Origin: Lottia gigantea | Lineage: Eukaryota > Mollusca > Gastropoda > Lottiidae | Assembly: GCF_000327385.1 (NCBI RefSeq) | Contig: NW_008706748.1 | Span: forward strand, 311,817 to 375,816 | DNA length: 64,000 nucleotides | Direction: 5' to 3' | Shown here: positions 34,701 through 43,563 of the stretch, in pieces | Layout: the number at the start of each line of letters is the position of its first letter | Position numbering within the stretch: position 1 is the first letter of the stretch | The notes under the pieces: model-generated | The model's database searches: none | What the model was told of the DNA's origin: nothing | What the model saw: only the letters and a program-made list of their open reading frames with translations | Made by a program: the position numbers and the translations under genes

Positions 34701-37700
34701 ATTTACTTTTCATAGAATTCAGTGTCTTGAAGTCTTTCTTCAACTAGCATGCTTCCTTACTAATACATCTCGAGGTTCATACCACAACCTTTACATTTTT
34801 TCGGGAGCCGTGATGGCTCAGTGAGTTAGACGCTTGCTCGCTAACCTGAAGGTCCAGGGTTCAATCCTGGCATAGGTCAAGATAATAGCTTCGTATTTTT
34901 CAACCCAGTTTCCCCCTGTCAGTGATGCAGACATGCTAACATGGAAAAAGCGTCTAGTGGCGTTGCCCGTCTTAATTAGCCCACATGATGCAGAAAAGTA
35001 GGACATAAAACTCCATTCATTTATTCATTTAGATTTTTTCAATGAAATTCCATTCCAATTTTCAATGTGTGATTCAGGCCAGGCATATGTAACATCCCTC
35101 AAAAGTTCAACCTAATTGGATAAATCTAGGTCACAAGTAGCCTATTGAAATGTAAAGTTACAGATATTCTTATCAACTACTTATACTAGTGTATATTTGC
35201 ATATATTAAAATTAGGTCAAATATTCAAGGTAGGGTACAATCTCAACTTTTAGTTATTTTTATCACAAAAAATACCTCAAAAATTTATTGTAAATTTGAT
35301 CCAACATAGCTAATAAAGATTTCATTTGATTGGCCTAATAAGGTACAGAACACTGAGACATAAAATTTCATAAGTTTGGCAGAGGGTTTTTTTTGGGGGT
35401 GGGCCAATGGTCCATACTCCTACCCCCTCAGGTTTTCAACCCGGTTTCCCCCTGTCAGTGATGCAGGTAAGAGGGGCTGACATGGAAAAAGCGTCTAGTC
35501 GTTCGGATGGGACAATAAACCGAGGCCCCGTGTGCTACAGGCTGTGCACGTTAAAGATCCCTCGACAGTTGGAAATTGAAAAAGAGCAGTCTAATGCCGC
35601 TGTCCTGGCTAAATTTCCCTCATGGCACCCTGCATGGCGTTGCCCGTCTTCATTAGCCCACATGGTGCAGAAGAGTAGGACGTAAAACTCCATTCATTTC
35701 ATTTTCATTTACCCCCTCAGGCCTATGAAAGGTTTTATTTTGAAGTAAAAATTAATCCCTTAAAATGCTAAAAAATCATCTCAAGCCATTTGAAATTCAT
35801 TGGCTTCTAGGGGCTTCTGACCTTCCAGCCTTAAGTGGCTTTGGCCCCCCTTAAGGCGTCACCTAAGAGAGACACCTTTCATCTCCCCCCCCCCTCTCTG
35901 CAGGCATTTTCTAGATGTACCCCTGATAACTAGATTCTCAAAACATGATAGGCCAGAACCATTGACAGTTTTAAAATAAAATCTAGACATAGTCTTGTCT
36001 ATTTTTTGGTGAATCAGGCCCCTATATTTGCTGATAACTGATTGACAGTCTGTAGGGACTATGTCAACATGTCCTTATCTCTAGCAGTCTATATATTAAT
36101 ATACAATATACTAATTCATATCTATATTGGTCATATTTCAATGATATACTGAAAATATACATCTTTATATTCACTTTAAGTAAACTGATAGTCTAGGTTG
36201 TCAGTTGAATATCAACTAGGTAGACAAAGTCCTAAAGATATTGAAAAAATAATCTCCCAAATAGATGCTTTGGCCAGACATTTATTTTTTAATGGTGTAC
36301 AAACTGACAGTCTTATTTTTAAAGAAAAGAAATTCCCTGTAAACTGAATTTATTATTACTTTCAGAATATGTCTGAATAACCTTTAAAATAAATTTCCCA
36401 TTTTGAGCAACAATCTTTTTAACCAGACAATAAATAAGTTTCCCTTCAGGTGTATATGTATTTGATCTCATTAGTTCTATATGGTGCAGTACTCAATAAG
36501 GTACAGAATAATAGGATATATAACTTTTAGATCATTAGGGTCTGCATTCTGTGCTTTTTAATGGTTCCTTGGGTTATTCTATGTAAGGACAAAATAGTGC
36601 AAGAAATCCACAGATCAATACATATAGATAGCAATTTTTATCTTTTAGGACACTGACTGACTTCAAGAAATTTAACAGATTTTAAAATTTCATCTGTCTT
36701 CAAGCTCAATGTTGACATTACAAGTGAGGAGTGAAAAAAGGAGGTGTCTGTAGACAAATAGTTTTAATCCTTGGTCAAATACTGTCACGTCTGCCTTGGA
36801 TCTAGTGATAATAGTTGAAGTTGTGTTGTTTTGGTGTTTTAGGATTAGATGTTTTGGGGTAGAATCAACTTTTTTGTCTCAATGTTTTAACTTGATTTAT
36901 GTCCAATTTTTCTCTCTGACCTTTCTCTGACTTTTCTCTCTGACTTTTCTCTCTGACTTTTCTGGGTTGACTTTTGATAAACTTTTGTCTCTGAAATTTT
37001 CGCTTACCTTGACAAGAATTGAGAGCTGGCTACCGGCAAGCTATTTAGCTATATTTGTCATTGGTTTCATGTACAATGGTAAATAGAAATAAAATAGAAA
37101 ATGAATGATGAAAGGGTCACATTAAGGTGATTTAAATATATATAAAAAGGAAATGAAATAAAAGTAATCTTTACTACATTAAAGATAATAGGATGCTTGT
37201 AAAATAATTCTAGTCTCTTATTATTGTAGTTCCCTATTTCAGTCCTGTTTTAAAACACTGTTGGATTGTTTAAGTACTTGCGGTAATGAATTCCAGAGTA
37301 AACTAGCCTTGTATTTAAATGTCCTTTTCATGGCCTCAGTCCGGCACTTGGGAAGATGTAATGAATTTTTTTTTTTCCGAACTTAGACAGAGAGTTGTGG
37401 TAGAAATTGAAGATTGTAACCGAAAATAATTTTGAAAGTAGCATGCTTAATAGTAGATTGTTAGAGTGTTTTCTATTATAACAATATTTACTTTAAATCA
37501 ATCAAATTAATTTCTTAAAACAACAAAAAATCTTCAAAGATATTTACTACAAGCCAACCTGATTTTAATTTTTCATCACAGTATTTCAATTATTAATCCA
37601 AATCATCTGATTGCTTGAGATTTCATTAGAATAGTCGTTTAACTAAAGTTTGTTAACTTGCAAGTTGCTTGCAGTTTGCTCTCTTTGGATGAGAAATGTT

Positions 37701-38904
37701 TACCAGTCGCAACTAAACTTAGGAGGGAGACCATGGATGGTTTATCTTTCCTACTTTTAGACGGGCTAATTAAGAAATGTAAAAGCCTCTAGATTGTACA
37801 TTATAACAAAATTAGATTGAACTAATTATTTCAGTTAATCCGTTGCTATAGATAATTAGATTTAATTGCTTCTATATTCTAGTTTTAGCATTATATATTG
37901 TATTTTCAGAAAAATTTTAAATCTTTTAATTCTTTTCATTTCCTCCCCATTGTGAAATTATTTCAGTTTGTCAATTGTAATGAAAAAATTATCACATGGC
38001 TTGCTTCTGGCGAAGAATTGACTCATGAATAGATTAATTCCTTTTATTTTCCCCATTGAGCTATATGAATATTGAAACATAAAAATAAAATAAATAAAAC
38101 AATATTTTCCACAGGAGAATAATTAAGTATATTTCTTACTATCAATGAAATGCATGTTTTGTGGATTTTACTACTGCAGACTTATGGCTGTAGAAATTTA
38201 TCGTTTTTCTTTGCCTTTTGATTATCGTTTGGTTTTGCCTTTTTATTTCCAGGTCATCCTGCCCCTGAAGAAAAAGCACCAGTAAGTTTCAACCTTATGA
38301 ATCTCATAACATTGAAAAGCGAAAGAACGCCTGCAACTTTGCTAATTTTCGTTCTTAACAGAGTCAGATTTTCTGATAAATCGCTAATCGGAATGGTCGA
38401 TAGTACAGTAGCCAATCAAAACAATGAAATTGATCACATGATAAATCGTAGTGTTTTGATTAGGCAGAGTGGTAGAGCTTACACGATTGTGTGGTAGCTT
38501 TCAGCATGCTCAAAGGAAAGGACTTGATGTGTTTTGAAGTTGATATTGGAATTGTAATGCATAGTTTGTATTAGAAATGATTAGTTGATCATTGTGTGAG
38601 TAGAATAAAGATAGACTTAGGAACTCTTCTACAGAACCAAAGTTTGGTCTTATTTTTATATGACTGATGTAATGTCTGAATTAAAGTTTAAAATATCTTT
38701 GTATTGCAGGAACCAGAATCCCCACCGCCTGCCTACAAAGCAGCAGAGCCTGCTCCGGTTCATGTCAGTGACGAAACAGATGGCCGTCCGGCTGGTATGT
38801 CTGCTAAAGAATATTTAGAATCATTGAAAAAGAAGAAAAGAGCCGACCCCCGCAATCAGAGGATGGACTTCAAACAAAAACATGATTTATTCCAAAAAAT
38901 GTGA
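19274..38904 (+). CDS. NHERF1: NHERF/EBP50-type PDZ scaffold protein, 3' part of gene (9 exons seen)
   Basis: Scaffold that holds channels, transporters and receptors by a PDZ domain and ties them to ezrin/radixin/moesin at the membrane cortex. Exons: 19274-19726, 21473-21508, 24896-24940, 26181-26243, 28995-29237, 30642-30881, 32663-32749, 38253-38281, 38710-38904. All junctions are AG/GT and keep one frame, giving about 463 residues in the window. The order is an acidic Pro/Glu lead, a PDZ domain with a GYGF loop, a long acidic Pro/Thr/Glu linker, and a basic C-terminal tail matching the ERM-binding motif of NHERF1/2. The first exon starts in phase 1, so at least one upstream exon is missing. 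Whether a second PDZ lies upstream (vertebrate plan) or the protein has one PDZ (Drosophila Sip1 plan) cannot be told. The linker is much longer than in vertebrate NHERF1. Assignment is by recognition of the PDZ and tail; the linker exons are inferred from splice sites, phase and composition. Confidence 0.92.
19727..21472 (+). other. NHERF intron after the PDZ exon
   Basis: No exon-like element except the MITE arm at 20968-21112. It holds a C run at about 20749-20761 and CTTGATAA-rich sequence at 19780-19990. Confidence 0.7.
20968..21112. mobile_element. MITE family A, short copy
   Basis: Starts TTAAAGAGATTCTGAATGG and ends GAAGCCATAAGTGTTCCCCA, ATACACATCC. It carries both ends of the family with a reduced middle. 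Confidence 0.55.
21473..21508 (+). CDS. NHERF1: NHERF linker micro-exon (36 nt)
   Basis: A 36-nt exon between TTTAATCAG and GTAAAA, phase 1-1, encoding (E)AAEEDLYLYPD(G). Its acidic content and matching phase fit the linker. Skipping it would leave the frame intact. There is no homology support of its own. Confidence 0.7.
22989..23247. mobile_element. MITE family B (ACCAAACTTTCG termini)
   Basis: About 259 bp with inverted ends of roughly 80 bp: ACCAAACTTTCGTTTCG, TATAGCCACTACAGTTAGG and CTAACGACAGCCC, mirrored on the right as GGGCTGTCGTTAGACCCTAA, CTGAAATGGCTATA and GTTTGGTT. A second copy is at 44881-45154. Confidence 0.85.
23965..24318. mobile_element. MITE with TTAAAGTGATACTACG termini (354 bp)
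   Basis: Perfect inverted ends TTAAAGTGATACTACGTCTT and AAGACGTAGTATCACTTTAA, extended by AGAAT-AACATAAAAT. The middle is also partly palindromic (AAAACACGTAATCTTGATAT faces AAGTGTTTTTCAATA). The outer TTAA may be a target duplication. Confidence 0.88.
24702..24803. repeat. Inverted repeat, 28-bp arms
   Basis: ACTAAGATATATGGATATAC plus TACTTCTAG on the left, AGAAGTAGTATATCCATGTA plus TCTTAGTG on the right, with a 45-nt loop. Probably a small foldback transposon. Confidence 0.8.
24896..24940 (+). CDS. NHERF1: NHERF linker cassette exon (45 nt)
   Basis: A 45-nt exon after TTGTTAACAG and before GTAATA, phase 1-1, encoding (E)NGEKEPEVITTTTS(G). The Glu/Pro/Thr composition agrees with the other linker exons. 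It is supported by splice sites and phase only. Confidence 0.75.
25231..25380 (+). repeat. 75-bp tandem duplication
   Basis: Two adjacent copies of GCTCATCTCAAGCTATCAA(A/G), GCACGTTTCAGATA and AAAACCCTCAT, ending GGACAAAAT or GAACAAAAT. They are about 87% alike, in the intron after the 45-nt cassette. Confidence 0.85.
26181..26243 (+). CDS. NHERF1: NHERF linker cassette exon (63 nt)
   Basis: A 63-nt exon after ATTTGTAG and before GTAAAAC, phase 1-1. It encodes an acidic peptide starting DVIEVENEPEYQPP and ending IED(G). The acceptor tract is short. Composition and phase agree with the neighbouring linker exons. Confidence 0.78.
27129..27598. mobile_element. MITE with TTAAAGGGAYAC termini (470 bp)
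   Basis: The left end TTAAAGGGATACTGTCACCT, AATTATTCAT pairs with the right end ATAAATAATTAGGCCAATGT, GTCCCTTTAA. A second, inner inverted pair lies at 27290-27330 (GGCCAGATTCAAAACCTAAA) and 27512-27545 (ATTTTGAATCTGGCC). No coding content. Confidence 0.85.
27727..27886. mobile_element. Foldback MITE with CCAAT-bearing arms
   Basis: The outer arms GAAAGTTTCTTGAAAAC and GTTTTCAAGAATCTTTCC pair. The inner arms TAATCTGATTGGTCAA (27782-27797) and TTGACCAATCAGATTA (27820-27835) are perfect. The whole 160 bp can fold into one hairpin. Confidence 0.85.
28143..28510 (+). repeat. 34-bp minisatellite, about 11 copies
   Basis: The unit is CTTCACAAGGCCCTGCATTG, TCTTGTCAACATGA. Copies vary only at CACAAG/CATAAG, TCTTG/TCCTG and CAACA/CAGCA. 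It is GC-richer than its surroundings and sits 0.5 kb before the 243-nt NHERF cassette. Confidence 0.95.
28995..29237 (+). CDS. NHERF1: NHERF linker cassette exon (243 nt)
   Basis: An 81-codon phase 1-1 exon, very rich in Glu, Pro, Ser and Thr (DIPEEPELTTPDPEVSEN at its start, NISEN at its end). It contains repeated x-PEV-x motifs (DPEVSE, APEVLA, EPEVEA, TPEVSA), so it looks built from short internal repeats. The donor is GAAAATG|GTAATA, shared with the next two cassettes. It is probably intrinsically disordered. Confidence 0.88.
29662..29735 (+). CDS. Possible alternative terminal exon of NHERF
   Basis: After GATTTTTACAG, reading on in the phase 1 that all cassettes use, gives (V)AMFQRVSRENEYQSPFND, DIKLP and a TAA stop. 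ENEYQ resembles ENEPEYQ of the 63-nt cassette. If used, it would make a protein without the ERM-binding tail. No other support; it may be chance or a decayed cassette. Confidence 0.25.
30360..30530 (+). mobile_element. tRNA-SINE, 3' part
   Basis: TTGAAAAAGAGCAGGCTAAT, GCCACTGTCCTGGCAAAATT, CACCCTGCATGGCG, GTGCAGAAAAGTAGGACGTA and AAACTCCATTCATTTCATT. An extra partial body copy (CATTGCATGGTGTTGCCCG) stands just before it, so two pieces are nested or duplicated. Confidence 0.8.
30642..30881 (+). CDS. NHERF1: NHERF linker cassette exon (240 nt)
   Basis: An 80-codon phase 1-1 exon. Near its start is an alternating Glu-Pro run (EPTPEPEPEPEPEPD) from a GAACCC/GAGCCC hexamer repeat. An internal duplication EHVEST/EHVEST follows, with a Ser/Thr/acidic end. 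The donor is GAAAATG|GTAAAC. It is a disordered, acidic linker segment. Confidence 0.88.
30882..32662 (+). other. NHERF intron 30.9-32.7 kb
   Basis: AT-rich with long T runs (31090-31102, 32178-32190 and others). I see no repeat family or exon here. Confidence 0.65.
32663..32749 (+). CDS. NHERF1: NHERF linker cassette exon (87 nt)
   Basis: A 29-codon phase 1-1 exon dominated by Thr, Val and Glu (HTVTETFTTETVQSTETVPQ) and ending VEN(G) at GAAAATG|GTAAAA. The acceptor is TTTATAG. It is Thr-rich with a TET repeat feel, unlike the Pro-rich cassette before it. Confidence 0.83.
32935..33022 (+). repeat. 22-bp tandem repeat, 4 copies
   Basis: The unit is ACTCTTTCATTGCTATGTAG(AC), with one ATTTC variant. 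Confidence 0.9.
33771..33982 (+). mobile_element. MITE family F, left end worn
   Basis: GTGACCAGGTATTAAGTTGC, AATAAGCTGACAGTGAAGTA, TCATCTGAACGGAGAAAGCT and the end GATGTGCAGGGTCAC. It is about 90% like the reversed copy at 58353-58587. Confidence 0.88.
34803..35030 (+). mobile_element. tRNA-derived SINE with head and tail
   Basis: Begins GGGAGCCGTGATGGCTCAGT. The Pol III A box is TGGCTCAGTGAGTTAG (34814-34829) and the B box GGTTCAATCC (34858-34867), about 30 bp apart as in tRNA genes. It then shares the family body (CAACCCAGTTTCCCCCTGTC, GCGTCTAG, GTTGCCCGTCTTAATTAGCC) and ends AAAACTCCATTCATTTATTC. The body is internally shortened against the copy at 35431. This is the copy that shows the family is tRNA-derived. 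Confidence 0.93.
35431..35710 (+). mobile_element. tRNA-derived SINE, headless, longest body
   Basis: Starts GGTTTTCAACCCGGTTTCCC and carries GATGCAGGTAAGAGGGGCTG, GGACAATAAACCGAGGCCCC, GTTAAAGATCCCTCGACAGT, GAAAAAGAGCAGTCTAATGC and the CATTTCATTTTCATTT tail. It shows the full body order missing from the shortened copy 400 bp upstream. Confidence 0.9.
35860..35935. repeat. Transposon end fragment with C run
   Basis: A C run and then GGCATTTTCTAGATGTACCC, CTGATAAC. The reverse complement of its end recurs at 47978-48010 (ATCAGGGGCATATCTAGAAA). Likely one end of a G/C-run MITE. Confidence 0.5.
38253..38281 (+). CDS. NHERF1: NHERF small exon changing phase 1 to 0
   Basis: A 29-nt exon after TTTATTTCCAG with a perfect GTAAGT donor, encoding (G)HPAPEEKAP. 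Unlike the cassettes before it, it enters in phase 1 and leaves in phase 0. It is therefore the obligatory adaptor to the last exon, whichever cassettes are used. Confidence 0.82.
38710..38904 (+). CDS. NHERF1: NHERF last exon with ERM-binding tail
   Basis: A phase-0 exon of 64 codons plus TGA. It starts EPESPPPAYKAAEPAP and continues through AKEYLESLKKKKRADPR to the C-terminus RMDFKQKHDLFQKM. The end matches the FERM-binding tail of NHERF1/2 (MDW-x(4)-L-F), with Phe in place of Trp. The basic run before it also fits the family. This exon fixes the end of the protein. Confidence 0.94.
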   Translation, partial: EPESPPPAYKAAEPAPVHVSDETDGRPAGMSAKEYLESLKKKKRADPRNQRMDFKQKHDLFQKM

Positions 38905-39290
38905 TTTCATTATTCTGTATGAACTAACAATATTCTGTACAACATTACATTCAACAGTCTCTTAGAGAAAATACGTTCAGAAAAATTGGCATTGTAGGGC
39001 ACTGGTTTGAATCTAAGAGAAGTACAATTAAGGGAATTGAGGAGTTTTTTTTGGAAGAGAGGGTTGGTTTAATAATGATCACTCCTACAAAACAGCAAAT
39101 GTTGTAATCTTGTATTCAGATTTAAATCTGCTTTGACTGGCTAAATTCCCAACATCAAAAACCCTCCAGTGTGAAAAAAACATCAACTAACAGAGTCTCT
39201 GCTCAAAAAACTTGATGCCAATTTTTCTGATGCTATTTTCTCTGTGAAACTGTATAATTTTACCAATTAATAAATGCATAACTTTATTTT
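38905..39290 (+). other. Probable NHERF 3' UTR
   Basis: AT-rich sequence after the stop codon. The first good AATAAA is at 39269-39274, about 365 nt downstream, followed by T-rich sequence. Later AATAAA-like signals exist, so the true end may be further on. Confidence 0.45.
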
Positions 39291-39780
39291 TCTTTTTCTA
39301 TGAATTATTTCATTTTTTAATTTTTCCAATCAATTTTTTTTTTCATGATGTAATTATGTTTTTTATTATATGAATTAATAATTTGCCCTGACGAGGTCGA
39401 CATGACCTTGACATTTTCTGCTGATTTTGTAGTCTTGATATTATTATCTATCCTATAATATGCGATATTTTTGCTCTTTTTGGCTCGAGACCATATTTTG
39501 TTATAACGCTCAAGTGTATTGTAATTTTTTTCTCAATTTTTGATTTTCTATATATTTATAAGATAAATACTATATCTACAAATTAAGTGCTTGACATAAA
39601 TAATAAGATTTTTTATAGAAATGTTATATTGAAATAGTTTATTGTCTAAAAATTCTACGCAGGCTTTCAATTGTTTTATTGGCAAAATCCGCCTAAATTA
39701 TTTTCTAATTGTATTTTAACTACAATATACAGCTCAATTTTGGCTGGATTTGCCTTTGAATATCTTGTATAGCTTTTATT

Positions 39781-40070
39781 TATTGAATTTGAATAATGCT
39801 TTGATGAAATTTGATTGGCCATTGGTTCAACCAATCAAATGTCTTGATTGATATTTGAATAATGCCTTTGATGAAATTTGATTGACCATTTAATATTGGT
39901 TCAACCAATCAAATGTCTTGATTGATGTTTGAATAATGCTTTGATGAAATTTGATTGGCCTCCACCAATGAAATCTATTGATTGATATTTAAATAATGCC
40001 TTTGATTGATTTGATGATCTGATTGGTTGGTTTAAATGTATTAACCAATCAGATTTATTGATTAAAATTT
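39781..40070 (+). repeat. Tandem CCAAT/ATTGG palindromic units, 4 copies
   Basis: Unit of about 68-80 bp: GAATAATGCTTTGATGAAAT, TTGATTGGCCATTGGTTCAA, CCAATCAAATG, TCTTGATTGATAT. Within each unit TTTGATTGG and CCAATCAAA face each other, so each can fold. Units 1-3 are close; unit 4 has diverged to GATCTGATTGGTTGG and AACCAATCAGATT. Confidence 0.88.
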
Positions 40071-40319
40071 AAATTTAGAAAATTAATTGTATATATATAT
40101 ATTGTAGCAACAATATAATATGAAGTAGAATGATGCTTTTTTTTTTCACATTTTGCACACGTCACCATGTTTGCCTGAAAATAGTTACAGAACAATGCCT
40201 AGATGGAAGTATTTCGGTATGAATTTAACTTAGGCCTATAGATAGTAGAAGAGCCAGAGAAAGGATTGACTTCATTAAAGGGATACTGTCTTCTAGATAT
40301 TTGCTTGGATATCTCCTCC

Positions 40320-40575
40320 ACTCTCTGATAGTTTAGCAATGTTTGAAGTCTGCGTTATCAGGAAGTGAATGTTAACTTGTCATATACCAACCAATCAGCG
40401 ATGTATAGGATGAAGTCTAATGTCTCATTTGTAATCTCCTTGGCTTTGATAGTTGTAAAATTCAGCTGCTCGTAGCAATGTTCAAGTCTTAACTGGAAGG
40501 GGATGTTAACTTGTCATCTACCAACCAATCAGTGATGTATAGGTTGAATATCTAAAGTCTCATTGGTAATTCTGA
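40320..40575 (+). repeat. Diverged direct duplication, about 125 bp
   Basis: 40337-40440 and 40478-40575 share GATGTTAACTTGTCAT, TACCAACCAATCAG, GATGTATAGG and TCTCATT-GTAAT. The first lies right after a TTAAAGGGATACTG start (40276), as in the MITE at 27129, so this may be a degraded relative. Confidence 0.75.
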
Positions 40576-41751
40576 AATATGTTACATACGGCTGAATTTC
40601 AATACCATCAACTTTAAAAGGAATATTTAGAGTTTAGCATCCCTATAATTAAACAATCCTCATTAATTATGCCCCACCCCTATTTTTTTAATAATTATTT
40701 TCACTTGATAGTATTAGATATTTCCTGATCCTGGGTTTTTTTTATATTTTTGCTGAGATTTCAGTTTTACTTGGATGGATTATTGCCCTTGCTTTATGTT
40801 GCTCACTGAACACCATGCCATATTTGTCAAAAGAACATGTTTTCAAGGCACTTTGTGTTATTTTGGTACTTAAATATTTAATTGAGCTTTACACATTATA
40901 ATGGCTTGAACTTTGACATTCCCTTATAAGGACATCAAGAATGTATATATTTATCTTACGGTTTAACTTGTCTAATAAGACCATTTGGCTTTTATACTGA
41001 GTTAACTGTAATACTACATTTGTCCTATTGCAGGGTTGTACTGTACATGTTTGTTGTAAAATTAAATGAATTGTTTGGCTTTTACTGTTAAAAAAAGAAG
41101 TTTTTCTATGGTTTTTCTGTAGGCACAAGGAGTCTTCACTTATCTGAAAAATGATAGAAAATCTGCCTTTTCTTGAAATTATTTGCTTTTCTTGATGTGA
41201 ATGTAAATAGCTAATGTGAACTAGAAGAAATTCAGAAATATCTGTAATCAGTTGAATGTGAATTTAATATGCACTGAAAAAAAATTGATTATTTTGAGGT
41301 TTTCTCAACCAGTCTATTAAAAAGTAATTGTTTTTCAATTAATACACCTAAATTCTTCATTCATTTTTAAAACCTTAACATAAAACTTATATATATTTTA
41401 TACATCACATTCTTATAACAGTTCAAAATTCGAATTATTTATAGTAACATATTTAAAATTAATCGTCCAATGAAATCGCTCGGATTGCTCACTGTATATT
41501 TAATTACCCATAATTCCAGGATTGAATATATATACATATATAATATCATATATTTTGTTACAAAATAAAAAACTAAAATTATTTCAGGTGTTTTTATTTT
41601 TACTGGAAACTTGAAGGGAAAAGAATGCAACAAACAAACCAAATTTTTGAGTTCAGGGAATAACTTTTCAAGAGAAGTCTGAAAATGCAGTGAGAGAAGC
41701 CTGCTGGCTAACCAAGAGGTCTGGGGGTAAACCTGCAGCTCAAGGAGAGGA

Positions 41752-41766
41752 GTGGGGGGGGGGGGG
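41752..41766 (+). repeat. G run
   Basis: A homopolymer of about 15 G directly before a SINE fragment. Confidence 0.85.
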
Positions 41767-41775
41767 CACCTGATT

Positions 41776-41910
41776 ATTGGGATAAGACAATAAACCGAGG
41801 ACCCATGTGTCACAGGCTGTGCATGTAGAAGTTCCCTGACATTTGGAATAAAAAATGTGTAGGATAATTCTGCTGTCCTGACAAAATTTCCCTCATTGCA
41901 AACTGAAGTT
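41776..41910 (+). mobile_element. tRNA-SINE body fragment
   Basis: ACAATAAACCGAGGACCCAT, CACAGGCTGTGCATGTAGAA, TGCTGTCCTGACAAAATTTC, CCTCATTGCA. More diverged than the other copies. Confidence 0.75.
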
Positions 41911-42342
41911 TGTTCTTAATACAACCTGGAGCAGAGAATAAAGATGTCCGACTTATTTCTTGAGGATTCCAAATTGTTGCTTGGAAGAAACTTGAGGCCT
42001 TAAGCATTAATCTTTCCTGGATTATCTTATCTCATTCTTGAACTAAAGTTATATAAATACATCAAAAATGTTTTAGGTGCAAATCAATTTTCTGTGGTCT
42101 CCATTCTTGTCTAAGATCTCCTTACGATATACTAGTAGTGTAGGTGGGAGAATTGTTATTGTGAATTGGTCACCAGTAATAAAGAGATATTGATGTCAAG
42201 ATGAAATATAAAATTTAGATTGAGTAACTACAGATCAGTGAGATGAGTTACTAGTTGTTATAATATTACCGTATTTACAGTAAATACAGCTTGTTCTATT
42301 CCTTAGTATACACTTGTGTAAAAATGTCTGAATTTTAAAATA

Positions 42343-42552
42343 TGAATTAAATGGAGTTTTACGTCCTACTTTTCTGTACCATGTGGGCTAATGAAGACAG
42401 GCAACGCCATGCAGGGTGCAATGAGGGGAAATTTTGCAACATTAGCCTGCTCTTTTTCGATTTCCGACTGTCGAGGGATCTTTAATGTGCACAGCCTTAG
42501 CACACGGGGCCTCAGTTTATTGTTCCATCTGAAAGACTAGACTTTTTTTCCA
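42343..42552 (-). mobile_element. tRNA-derived SINE, headless
   Basis: Reverse orientation: ATGGAGTTTTACGTCCTACT, GGCAACGCCATGCAGGGTGC, AGCCTGCTCTTTTTCGATTT, CGAGGGATCTTTAATGTGCA and GGGGCCTCAGTTTATTGTTC. It keeps the full 3' half of the family body. Confidence 0.88.
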
Positions 42553-42720
42553 TAACGTTGTTTGTATTTTTGTTGTGTATGAAACCAGGATGTGCTCAAA
42601 TTGTTCAAGATTGGGATTATATAGAGTAGCAGCACAAAGTAGTGTGTAATTTTTGCCAGGACAGCACAAACAGAACTTAAGATCACCAATGGATCTCTAA
42701 AGTTTATTCTGTAGTTACTT

Positions 42721-43012
42721 TAAAGGTGCAGGCACACGAACGGTCTTAGTCGAAGGCTTGTTTGAGTCTTGGCTTGAGTTTCACCGACTGGCACAGGCAA
42801 ACGAGAAGACAAAAATCTCCAGTCAGTTGTTTTCGTTTTCGTCTTGCAGATGATAAAACTATCGAAGACAATTATCAAACTTGTTTGATATTATAAATCC
42901 TGTCGGAGACACGATAATCTTGTGGAAGTACGGGCACATGCAAGATTTTACTCAAGATTCGAGTCAGTGACAAAAATCTCCGACCAAGACTGCTCGTGTG
43001 CCTGCACCTTTA
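42721..43012. mobile_element. MITE family G, full copy (292 bp)
   Basis: Inverted ends TAAAGGTGCAGGCACACGAA and CTCGTGTGCCTGCACCTTTA, extended inward by GTCTT(A/G)GTCG. The interior ATTATCAAACTTGTTTGATA is palindromic and matches the copy at 8694-8862, which is about 120 bp shorter. Confidence 0.9.
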
Positions 43013-43563
43013 CGCTCCAGATTTGGCATCGCAATGCAGTGTGAATGAAGGAAATTTTTCTGGAATAGCAGCAATTACCCATTTTTTCCTTTTGTGATTT
43101 CAAACCGTCAAGAGATCTTTTAAGTTTATTAGGAAGTATAAGGTAATGAAGTATATAGTAGAATTGTATATAATAAGAGTAAATATTAGTTCAAACTATA
43201 TTGTAAACTTTCTCTCTATATTATGAATAACATTTTCATCTAATTTAAATATTTTACTCTTACAGAAGGTCAAGGATTTTTAATAGGACATTGAGTAAGA
43301 TTATAACTGTTAATTTTCATCATTTTATGTTTAGTTCCATGCTGTCCTCTTAGTTTGTTTGATGGAAATACTATGAAACAGGAATGCAGAGTCATTAGGT
43401 AATACGTCATGAAAGCCGACACTCTCAGCAGCACTGGCACAGGCCTCAGATATTTTTTTATTTCAAGGAGGATTCAAAGCCATGGCACACGTTACAGACT
43501 GAGCTATAGATGATTATCAATAAGTTTACTGTAAATTTCAAGAAAATGATGAAGACGAAAACT

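Larger units (their letters stand above)
32750..38252 (+). other. Long NHERF intron before the adaptor exon
   Basis: 5.5 kb holding a 22-bp repeat, MITE F and two SINEs. A CTGACTTTTCTCT repeat lies at 36917-36962. 36000-38250 shows nothing else recognisable. Confidence 0.7.

Noticed and set aside
34803-34875. True tRNA gene
   Set aside because: A and B boxes are present, but the sequence continues into the SINE body and tail and the anticodon and acceptor stems do not form a clean cloverleaf.
35407-35685. 92-codon open frame
   Set aside because: It lies entirely in a SINE copy. The frames at 11855-12040, 30322-30510, 34818-35006 and 41810-42007 are likewise SINE-derived.
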